Source: an uncultured Coriobacteriaceae bacterium (lineage in GTDB: Bacteria > Actinomycetota > Coriobacteriia > Coriobacteriales > Eggerthellaceae). Taken from it: a stretch of 12,514 nt of DNA. A program made the translations under genes and the position numbers. How positions within the stretch are numbered: position 1 is the stretch's first letter; each line of letters starts with the position of its first letter. The notes under the pieces were generated by a model. It was given only the letters and a program-made list of their open reading frames with translations. It ran no database searches and was not told the origin of the DNA. This document shows, piece by piece, positions 6,239-12,514 of this stretch. The stretch covers positions 1-12,514 of the forward strand of contig CACZIP010000029.1 of assembly GCA_902781245.1 (NCBI GenBank). Direction: 5' to 3'.

Positions 6239-7282
6239 ATGGCTAAGAACATGAGCAGACGAGCGTTCTTGAGTACGGGCGGGCTCGCAAGTTTGGTTTT
6301 GCTGGCAGGTTGTTCAGGTGGTGCAGCTGGTTCGGGAAGTGCCGCAAGCTCAAGCGCTGCAGCATCATCAGGTTCAGGTCAGGTAATGGATGGCGACGGA
6401 ATGATACAGGAGAGGCTTCTTGTCGGCACATTGGCGACAGAGGACATCCTGCCATTGTGGGTTGCGCAGTCTGAGGGCATGTTCGATAAGGCCAATGCGT
6501 CGATTGAAGTTGTGACATTCCAATCTGCTACCGAGCTCATCGCTGGCGTTGCGTCGGGCGCGGTCAATATGGCTATGACCGACATCATGGTGACGGCAAG
6601 CATGTTCGCAAGCGGCATCGACGTCCAAATGCAATGGGTCACGCTGGGCGCGACGGCTGACCAGGGGCGCTTTGGCATCATGGTCGGCCCAAACAGCACG
6701 GTGACGAAACTCGAAGACCTTGCTGGCGTGCCTATTGGTGTGGGCAGCAACACCATCCTCGAATATGTCATGGACAAGCTCATGGAGGGAGCTGGCATTC
6801 CCGACGAGCAAATCGTTGTCGAAGAATTGCAGAAGCTGCCCGTGCGTTATCAAGCCATGATGTCGGGCGAGGTCGAGGCGGCGGCTCTTCCTGGCACGCT
6901 GCTCGCATTGGGCGAAGCAAGCAATTGCAAGCTTGTGGCTGACGACACAAAGGGTGATAACCTCTCGCAATCGGTCATGGTTGTGCGTGGCGAAGTGCTT
7001 GGCAACGTAGCGACCGCACAGTGCCTCGAGACGTTGAAGGGCATTTGGGACGATGCAGCGAAGATGATTAACGACGATCCCGAGGCGTATCGCGAAGTGC
7101 TCATCGAAAACGCGAACCTTCCTGTGGAAATCGCCGACACGTATCCAATCAGCACCTATCCGACCGTCCAGCTGCCAACGGCTGCCATGGTCGACCCCGT
7201 TCTGGCTTGGATGGAGAAGAAGGGCTATCTGACCAAGTCGCTCACGTACGACGAATCGACGGGCGAGTTCTCGGCGAAATAA
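6239..7282 (+). CDS. Tat-type lipoprotein, ABC transporter solute-binding protein (NMT1/SsuA-like)
   Basis: This 347-residue periplasmic-binding-type lipoprotein would be anchored outside the membrane. SRRAFLS at 6-12 is a twin-arginine motif and LAGC with Cys25 is the lipobox. Residues 26-49 form a Ser/Ala/Gly linker. The body (about 58-330) has the layout of SsuA/ThiY/NMT1 binding proteins: LPLWVAQSEGMF near the start, a SGAVNMAMTD segment, and a KLEDLAGVPIGVGSN hinge segment. The family binds sulfonates, nitrate, thiamine precursors or similar small molecules; the ligand cannot be told here. AGGAGG (6228-6233) fixes the ATG at 6239. No permease or ATPase gene lies beside it: the terminator follows 24 bp later and the next gene is on the other strand, so it is an orphan in this window. 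Confidence 0.85.
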   Translation: MAKNMSRRAFLSTGGLASLVLLAGCSGGAAGSGSAASSSAAASSGSGQVMDGDGMIQERLLVGTLATEDILPLWVAQSEGMFDKANASIEVVTFQSATELIAGVASGAVNMAMTDIMVTASMFASGIDVQMQWVTLGATADQGRFGIMVGPNSTVTKLEDLAGVPIGVGSNTILEYVMDKLMEGAGIPDEQIVVEELQKLPVRYQAMMSGEVEAAALPGTLLALGEASNCKLVADDTKGDNLSQSVMVVRGEVLGNVATAQCLETLKGIWDDAAKMINDDPEAYREVLIENANLPVEIADTYPISTYPTVQLPTAAMVDPVLAWMEKKGYLTKSLTYDESTGEFSAK

Positions 7283-7306
7283 CTCTCAAGCAAGCAATAA
7301 ATCAAC

Positions 7307-7339
7307 AATGCGCCAGGGACAGACTCTGGCGCATTTTTT
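7307..7339 (+). terminator. Terminator of the solute-binding protein gene
   Basis: AATGCGCCAG (7307-7316) and CTGGCGCATT (7326-7335) form a perfect 10-bp stem with a 9-nt loop and a T6 run ending at 7339. It abuts the stop codon of the convergent tetR-like gene and could also end that transcript, with a poorer T tract on the minus strand. Confidence 0.9.
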
Positions 7340-7919
7340 ACACGCGGTTGCGAACGTCCTTGATCGAGAAATCGTAAATCAGGTGTGCGAGCTGGCGGGC
7401 TGATGTGGACCCTGGATTCGAGAGCCATCGCGAGATCATGAAAAGCGTGCCCGCCAAAGTGTATTCGAGCATCAAGTCGATTTCGCCTTCCGACCGCGCG
7501 TCATCGGCATCGATGACATATTCTCTCCAAAGAGGCTTCAAGTTCGCTTTCAACTTGTAGACGAACGCGGGGTCGCCCCGTTCGCTGAGAAGCACTGTGA
7601 TGAAAGGCTTGTTGCGCTCGTAGTAGAGCACTACATCCTTACATGCTGCTATGAGGCCGACCTTGCTCGAATCGCTGCGCAGGCGCTTCATGCACACTTC
7701 GACGCATTCGGTCATTCCTTCGAGCAGCGAGGCTTCGATGGTGGCGAGCATCTCGTACAGGTCACGGTAATGAAGATAAAACGTTCCGCGGTTGTAGCCG
7801 GCAAGCTTGCAGACTTCGCTGACGGTGATCTTCTCGATGGGCTTTTCGGCATAGAGGCGCCAGAAGGCCTCTTTCAAATCGGCCTTGGTCTGCTCGGTTT
7901 TCTCGGGGCGTTTTTTCAT
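7338..7919 (-). CDS. TetR/AcrR-family transcriptional regulator
   Basis: This 193-residue protein is probably a dimeric DNA-binding repressor. Residues 10-55 form the TetR helix-turn-helix, with the recognition region TVSEVCKLAGYNRGTFYLHY. The C-terminal part (about 80-190) includes YYERNKPFITVLLSERGDPAF, cut here into two motifs YYERNKPF and LLSERGDPAF, like the TetR_C_8 / DhaS-type ligand domain. The open frame extends far upstream of the ATG, but that part is the shadow of the divergent gene. The start at 7919 matches the first residues of family members (MKKRPEK), and a TATGCT hexamer ends 6 nt before it, suggesting a leaderless mRNA. It is divergent from the DUF2207-like gene, which is a plausible target, as is itself; the ligand is unknown. 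Confidence 0.9.
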   Translation of the reverse strand: MKKRPEKTEQTKADLKEAFWRLYAEKPIEKITVSEVCKLAGYNRGTFYLHYRDLYEMLATIEASLLEGMTECVEVCMKRLRSDSSKVGLIAACKDVVLYYERNKPFITVLLSERGDPAFVYKLKANLKPLWREYVIDADDARSEGEIDLMLEYTLAGTLFMISRWLSNPGSTSARQLAHLIYDFSIKDVRNRV

Positions 7920-7925
7920 GAACAC

Positions 7926-7931
7926 AGCATA
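7926..7931 (-). promoter_or_regulatory. -10 element of the tetR-like gene (leaderless-type)
   Basis: The minus strand reads TATGCT, ending 6 nt before the ATG at 7919. No Shine-Dalgarno sequence or clear -35 box is present. Confidence 0.4.
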
Positions 7932-7982
7932 GCATGATGGAGCAACGAGCGATGGAGCTGCTCTGATGATGCGCGGGCTGGG

Positions 7983-7988
7983 TATAAT
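7983..7988 (+). promoter_or_regulatory. -10 element of the DUF2207-like/kinase operon
   Basis: A perfect TATAAT lies 33 bp before the GTG start at 8022, leaving a normal leader that contains GAGGAGGAG (8011-8019). The -35 region is not convincing. The divergent tetR -10 lies about 50 bp away, so a TetR dimer bound between them could affect both. Confidence 0.55.
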
Positions 7989-8021
7989 GGACGGGTACGT
8001 CAAACGGCACGAGGAGGAGTT

Positions 8022-9239
8022 GTGAAACGGGCGCTGATAGCGTTTGCCATGCTGGTGGTCTTGCTGTTGCCGGCGCAGGCATTCGTTGCTCCTTTTCCCA
8101 CTTTTGCTGCGGATTCCGGCTATTCCATCGATCAGCTCACAACCGATATTTATGTCGAAACCGATTCCTCCATGCATGTCGTCGAACGGCAGGTTCTTAC
8201 GTTCGGGCAGCAAAGCAAAGGGCTGGTTTGGCGCTTGCAGGAATTCGAGCAAAGTGAGCCAGTCAAAATTGCCTCGGTTCGCGTCGTGCAGCTCGATAGC
8301 GAAGGAGCCGCAGCTGGCGATTGGCTGTCCTTGCAGCATGCGGATTGCAAACCGGAAGAGCAGGGTTTGAAGCCCGGAGATGTTCCTGATGCAAGTTGGC
8401 GCGGAGCCGATGTACAGCCTTGGTATTCGTACAGCATTTCCGACAACATGGTGCGGTGTTATTTCCCTGCCGATGCGGGGACGTATATGCTTGAGATTGA
8501 CTACACGGTTATGCGACGCGTGACTGTGTTTCGCGATGTCGGCGAATTGTATTGGCGCTATGCGCAAAGTGACATGCCGGTTGATGCCCATGATGTTACG
8601 TTGCGGGTTGCCCTGCCTGTTCCGGCTGGCTACGAGATTCAACCGAATTCGACGGTAATGGCATGGGGCCATGGACCGGAGGACGGAGCGTTCACGGTAG
8701 GGGTGGACGGCTCTGTCATGTATCACGTCGATGTTGTGGAAGCTGGCCATTACGCAGAAGCCCACCTGCTCTTCCCAGCGAGTTGGATCGACAACATGGC
8801 TATTCGTGCGCCGAACCATCGAACTGAGATACGCCGTCCCGACGCAATCGCCGAGGAGTCCGAATGGCTCGACCGAAGCGCTCGTGCGAGCATTTGGGAC
8901 AACAAAGTGCGCGTCATGTACATGCCGATCGTTGCGCTCGCTGCTCTCGCTGCAGCCATCGTCGCGGTGGCGTTTGGGCGTTCGCCCCGCACGAGACGTT
9001 GGTTTGTTCGCATAGCGGCAACGCTTGGGATTGTCGCCTTAGCTGAGCAGGCGTTCTTCAGGGAGCCACTCACGACAGGCATTTTACTGGCTGCTGCTGT
9101 TGCGATAGCGCTTTTGGCGGGCTGCTTGCCCATAACCGACGAAGTGCCAGAGGAGGATAATCTCGAGTTGTGCGAGTCCGACTCGGAGGCCGAGCAAGCC
9201 GATCCTGTGGAGCAAGGAGATGATTGTGAATCAGAGTGA
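8022..9239 (+). CDS. DUF2207-like predicted membrane protein
   Basis: This 405-residue envelope protein has an N-terminal signal peptide (about residues 1-30). A large extracytoplasmic beta-rich region (about 33-290) follows with the DUF2207 pattern: IDQLTTDIYVETDSSMHVVE near its start, a Y..S..DN..R/Y segment, and repeated short strands. Three hydrophobic helices lie at about 296-318, 327-346 and 350-370, followed by an acidic, probably cytoplasmic tail rich in Glu and Asp. DUF2207 proteins have no established biochemical role, and many are longer, with a bigger C-terminal domain; this one is short. GAGGAGGAG sets the GTG start. The 3' end overlaps the next gene by 14 bp, so the two are probably co-translated. 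Confidence 0.72.
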   Translation: MKRALIAFAMLVVLLLPAQAFVAPFPTFAADSGYSIDQLTTDIYVETDSSMHVVERQVLTFGQQSKGLVWRLQEFEQSEPVKIASVRVVQLDSEGAAAGDWLSLQHADCKPEEQGLKPGDVPDASWRGADVQPWYSYSISDNMVRCYFPADAGTYMLEIDYTVMRRVTVFRDVGELYWRYAQSDMPVDAHDVTLRVALPVPAGYEIQPNSTVMAWGHGPEDGAFTVGVDGSVMYHVDVVEAGHYAEAHLLFPASWIDNMAIRAPNHRTEIRRPDAIAEESEWLDRSARASIWDNKVRVMYMPIVALAALAAAIVAVAFGRSPRTRRWFVRIAATLGIVALAEQAFFREPLTTGILLAAAVAIALLAGCLPITDEVPEEDNLELCESDSEAEQADPVEQGDDCESE

Positions 9240-9738
9240 CGGCAACATCGTGTTGATTGGAATGCCGGGCGCGGGCAAATCGACGCTCGGCGTTGTTCTG
9301 GCAAAAATTCTCAACAAGCAGTTCCTCGACGCCGACCTGGTTATCCAGAACCTTCATGGCAAAACCCTGCAAATGCTCATAGACGAGAGGGGAGTCGAGG
9401 GCTTCATTGCGTTGGAAAACGATGCGCTCTGCGGAATCGAAGCGCGCAACACGGTCATTGCTACGGGGGGAAGCGCGGTCTATTCAGGCGAGGCCATGGC
9501 GCATCTGGCGCACATCGGCACGATTGTCTACCTCAAGATTTCGTACAAATCACTCGTCGAACGCCTTGGCGACCTTGATGAACGCGGAGTCGTGTTCAGG
9601 GGCGATGTGGGTAATGGGCTGCGGGGTCTTTACGACGAACGCTGTCCGCTCTATGAGAAATACGCCGACTTGATAATTGGTGTCGACAACCTGTCGATAA
9701 CTGCCGCCGCTCAGGCTGTTCGGGAAGCCATTCTGTAA
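9226..9738 (+). CDS. Shikimate-kinase-family small kinase with altered substrate site
   Basis: This is a 170-residue P-loop kinase of the shikimate kinase fold. Walker A is GMPGAGKST (12-20), and the second-strand Asp motif DAD is at 35-37. The lid and C-terminal ERCPLYEKYAD match shikimate kinases. In AroK/AroL the segment after the Asp motif has FR..E, whose Arg binds shikimate, and a GGG loop. Here these read F60-I61..E64 and TGGS (80-83), so the Arg is replaced by Ile and the third Gly by Ser. It may be a shikimate kinase in name only. The start is set at GTG 9226, because AAGGAG (9214-9219) lies 6 nt before it but touches the alternative ATG at 9220. It overlaps the DUF2207-like gene by 14 bp. 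Confidence 0.85.
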   Translation: MNQSDGNIVLIGMPGAGKSTLGVVLAKILNKQFLDADLVIQNLHGKTLQMLIDERGVEGFIALENDALCGIEARNTVIATGGSAVYSGEAMAHLAHIGTIVYLKISYKSLVERLGDLDERGVVFRGDVGNGLRGLYDERCPLYEKYADLIIGVDNLSITAAAQAVREAIL

Positions 9739-9808
9739 CTTAGTCGTTACGCTCATTGATCGACAGATTAGTCATCTCTAATTAATACTATTTCTTTAGA
9801 CACCAGTG

Positions 9809-9830
9809 ACCAAATGACTGGTCATTTGGT
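9809..9830. repeat. Perfect 10-bp palindrome after the kinase gene
   Basis: ACCAAATGAC (9809-9818) and GTCATTTGGT (9821-9830) are perfectly complementary with TG between them. The following GATTTTGGTTT is a loose T-rich tract, so it could be a weak terminator for the preceding operon or a protein-binding operator for the adhesin. The remaining bases of the 9739-9992 gap are A/T-rich without a clear promoter. Confidence 0.5.
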
Positions 9831-9928
9831 GATTTTGGTTTGCCCAGACGGTTCGTGGGACGATTTGCGAACGGGTCTCGTATAAGGCATGAGAGAGGCT
9901 CATGCATCAACCGTGAAATTGGAATATT

Positions 9929-9946
9929 ACAGCACTATCGTGCTGT
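9929..9946. repeat. Inverted repeat upstream of the adhesin
   Basis: ACAGCAC (9929-9935) and GTGCTGT (9940-9946) form perfect 7-bp arms around TATC, 46 bp before the adhesin ATG. It could be a 5'-leader hairpin or an operator; nothing decides between these. Confidence 0.4.
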
Positions 9947-9992
9947 TGTTTGGAGAGCGGTATTCGCCAAACGCATAGAAGGGACCTGCATT

Positions 9993-10433
9993 ATGGAGGG
10001 ACATCCAGTCAGTCGAAAGCATCGCGCATTTGCAACCAAGATCGTATGTATTGTCACGGCACTATCGCTCGTTTTCTTGCAGACGCCCGTCAGGTATGCG
10101 TTGGCGGATCAACTCCGACGTGCCTTTTAGCAGCACGTACGAGCTGAGCGTTGTGTGCGGTAACAGTACGTACCTGATAACGGTGACCGATGTTCAGGAA
10201 AGCACAGCACTTGTGAACTTCTTGAAGAATGCCGTCATAGAGGGTGCGACGCAAAACGAAGACGGCGCATATCAGGTTCAGGAGGGGAAGCCATACAGCA
10301 TCTCCCTGATGTTTGCGGAGGGTTCGGACTATCAGTTTAAGAATGATTCTCCGCTTACGCATCAAATGCCTGACGGAATCATGGTATCCAATGAGCAAAA
10401 TGGCGAGTTCTCGATTAATGTCATGTTCAGGGG
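9993..10433 (+). pseudogene. N-terminal part of surface adhesin, with two compensating frameshifts
   Basis: ATG 9993 (GAAGGG 9 nt upstream) begins an apparent signal peptide: basic SRKHR, a hydrophobic stretch of about 17 residues, then a YALA-type cleavage site near 10106. This frame stops at 10128. Coding then continues in the +1 frame from about 10105 to 10430, where the residues are typical of a secreted beta-rich domain (for example VPFSSTYELSVV and GKPYSISLMF). The first frame meanwhile has stops at 10161, 10338, 10344, 10371, 10392 and 10416. At the G5 run 10430-10434 coding returns to the first frame. One extra base near 10104-10120 and one missing G in the run would restore a single reading frame into the repeat region. 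This is either a broken gene or two sequencing errors. Confidence 0.6.
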
Positions 10434-12514
10434 GCGCTGTATCCGGTCAAAGCGATTTACAATCTCAACACCGACGGCGAGTTCACAATCAATTTCGATC
10501 AAGCGGACCCCAATTATCCCAAGCTCGTTTCCGCGACCGATGTCAGTTTCCATTTCAGCTATAACGCAGAATTCGAAGCGGGCGCAGAAGAGATTAAATT
10601 CAGCGATACGGTTAAACGTGACATCGTCTTTGAAGACCCCGAACCAGGCCAGGCCTACGTAGAAAAAGTCGGCGTTTTCGATGAAACCACGGGAACATTC
10701 AACTACACCGTCACTGTTGCAGCAGAAGGTGGCGATGTAGCCAACGTCAACGTTAAAGACGTCATTTCTGGAGACGCACTCATTTTCAAAGACGATGTTG
10801 TAGTCAAAGATGATCAAGGCGTCGATTATTCAGATGACAAATATACAAAGAATCCCGCTGCCAACGGCTTCGATTACACGTTTGCAGAGATGAAAGATGG
10901 CGAGAAAATCATCATCACCTATAGCGCCAAAGTAGACTTCTCGAAGGACGCCGATGGAGACGGCAAAATCACGGTCGATCAGACCAAGAACACTGTGACG
11001 GTTGGTCCTGACGATAATCCGCACACCAGCGAGTACTCCCATGAAATCACTTACAAGACGATAAGGAAGAGCGATGGCTCCGAAGCTGGGACCACGGAAG
11101 ATGGCGACAAGATTCTGAACTGGACCATCACGTACAACGGGCTTGTGCTTGCGCCCGTAGGTGGTGACACAATTACAGACACCATCGTCGGCGATTCGGC
11201 AGACTACATGACGTATTACGGCGAAAATATAACGGTGAAGGTATACGATCACGAAGGCGCGCTCGTTGAAACGCGCACAGAGCCATACACCAGCCCGACA
11301 AGCCACAGCCCCTCTTCGTGGACCTATACCATTCCTGATAGCGACATCGTGCCGTATAAATATGTAATCGAGTATCAGACCGTAGTAGATATGGCTAAGA
11401 TCCCAGCAGGTGCTGTGGTGCCTCTCAGCAATAAGGCTAATGACGATTGGGGCGGCTACAATGTCAACCCAGAAGGTGGAGCAACCATTACGAAGTCGGT
11501 CGACTCTTATGACACTTCGGAAGTGACGTGGGCATCAACGCTTACCGTTCCGAAGGAAGGCCTCGCCCAGGCAATCGTCATCGACACGCTTCCCGCAAGG
11601 TACATCGATGGCACAACGTACTATGACTCGTATGAGAGCGCCACCGTCGTAAGCGGCCTGCTTGAAGGCGAAGACTACATAATTGATGCGACGACCGACC
11701 CCACAAAAGTCGAGATTAGGTTCTACAAAGACAGCGAGCATCAAGAGACCGGCCTTAAGCCGAGCGCAAGCGAGCGCAAGATCGTCATAAAGCTGACCAC
11801 TTCGGTCAATCAAACTTGGTTGGAAAAGGGCTATGAATCTAGCCAGGGGATTGACAAGAGGCATCTGAACACCATCAGTATTGGCAACAGCGAAGCAACA
11901 GCCCTCGTGACCTTTGAAAAGCCCGGAATTGATAAGAACGCGGAAGTTCAAAAGGACGCAGACGGAAACGTTACCGGTCTCAAGTACACATCGACCTTTA
12001 CCGGCGTGACGGACACGCCCATTAGCGTGAGGGACACGTTTGACAGGAGCCTGCTCGAAGTGGATACGTCCCAGCCCACTGGTCAATATGACGAGCATAT
12101 GAAAATATTTGGTGGTAATGCGGATTGGCAGGGTTGGAAACCGACAAATGTCTCCTACACCGATACAGACGAAGGCATCCTCATCACAGCAGACAGCGTG
12201 CCTCTTGATGACGACGGCAACTGCTACTCGCATTACAGAATTGTCTACTACCTCAAACTCAAGGACGGTGTTGACCTTGAAGCCCTGGCCAAGGTCAATG
12301 GTGGCACGCACCATCTTAAAAACACGGCAAAGTGGGGTGACCACCAGGATTCGTTTGACTATGAGACAAAATACAATTTCCTCACCAAAGAACTACTCAA
12401 CGAGCCTGACCTAGGCCTGCAGGAAGATGGAACTGTAAATCGTATTGCCCAGTACAAGATTACGCTAAACCCAGACAAAGCGACACTCAACGGGGGCGAA
12501 TCGCTGACCATGAC
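10434..12514 (+). CDS. Repeat region of large surface adhesin (3'-partial, runs off window)
   Basis: The frame from 10434 is open for about 693 codons to the right edge with no stop. The protein is Asp/Glu/Lys/Thr-rich, beta-strand-like and almost Cys-free, as in Gram-positive cell-wall adhesins. At least four modules of about 120-150 residues follow each other, each with Lys on a first strand, Asp in a [I/V/R]-D-[T/V]-[I/L/F] turn, and Asn in a late N-[T/K]-[A/V/I] strand. The codons are K10665/D10758/N10989, K11067/D11178/N11430, K11493/D11583/N11868 and K11934/D12033/N12321. A fifth module begins with TKELLN near 12390. Lys-to-Asp spacing (30-37) and Asp-to-Asn spacing (77-96) match CnaA-type isopeptide domains, where these three residues form the bond. 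A sorting signal, if any, lies beyond the window. Upstream is the frameshifted N-terminus. Confidence 0.8.

Noticed and set aside
7920..8819. Upstream extension of the tetR-like frame on the minus strand
   Set aside because: It is antisense to the DUF2207-like coding region. The TetR domain starts at MKKRPEK, and a -10 box lies 6 nt before that ATG.
11535..12344. Long minus-strand open frame (269 codons) opposite the adhesin
   Set aside because: It lies antisense to a continuous plus-strand frame with repeated modules, has no recognisable family and no ribosome binding site. Minus-strand openness is a by-product of the plus-strand codon pattern.
1..12514. CRISPR arrays, insertion sequences, integrases or phage genes
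   Set aside because: No direct-repeat/spacer pattern, no transposase or integrase motifs and no attachment-site duplications around the tRNA genes were seen.

Overview
The window reads as part of a moderately GC-rich, high-GC Gram-positive chromosome. The gene content points to Coriobacteriia (Eggerthellaceae-like): a non-mevalonate isoprenoid gene, Tat-type lipoprotein signals, putative leaderless promoters, no sugar-metabolism genes and a large Gram-positive-type surface adhesin. This placement is an inference from gene style, not a match to a named genome.

Layout. Positions 3-764 hold the 3' part of a D-amino-acid aminotransferase gene. A HAD-family phosphatase gene (823-1374, minus) converges on it. 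Positions 1510-1680 look like an attenuator: an extended -10 promoter, a 34-codon leader peptide ending in Tyr-Tyr-Tyr-Arg-Tyr-Leu-stop, and an intrinsic terminator that begins at the stop codon. It lies directly upstream of a sodium:solute symporter gene (1778-3427). Two convergent tRNA genes follow, tRNA-Arg(ACG) on plus and tRNA-Ser(TGA) on minus, each with its own terminator. Next comes a plus-strand operon: tadA, whose product edits tRNA-Arg(ACG); ispE; and a small membrane protein. After a terminator and a 28-bp operator-like inverted repeat lies an orphan Tat/lipoprotein solute-binding protein (6239-7282).

A TetR-family regulator (minus) is divergent from a two-gene unit: a DUF2207-like membrane protein and a shikimate-kinase-fold small kinase whose expected substrate-binding residues are altered. 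From 9993 to the window end lies a large surface adhesin. Its 5' part carries two compensating frameshifts (about 10104-10120 and at a G5 run at 10430-10434). Its long repeat region (open to the right edge) holds at least four modules with a Lys...Asp...Asn spacing resembling CnaA-type isopeptide-bond domains.

The two main observations are the tyrosine-codon leader in front of the SSS transporter and the frameshifted adhesin with repeated isopeptide-like triads. A secondary theme is that four transcription units (HAD gene, leader peptide, tadA, tetR) have a -10-like hexamer only 6-7 nt before the start codon, which suggests leaderless mRNAs.
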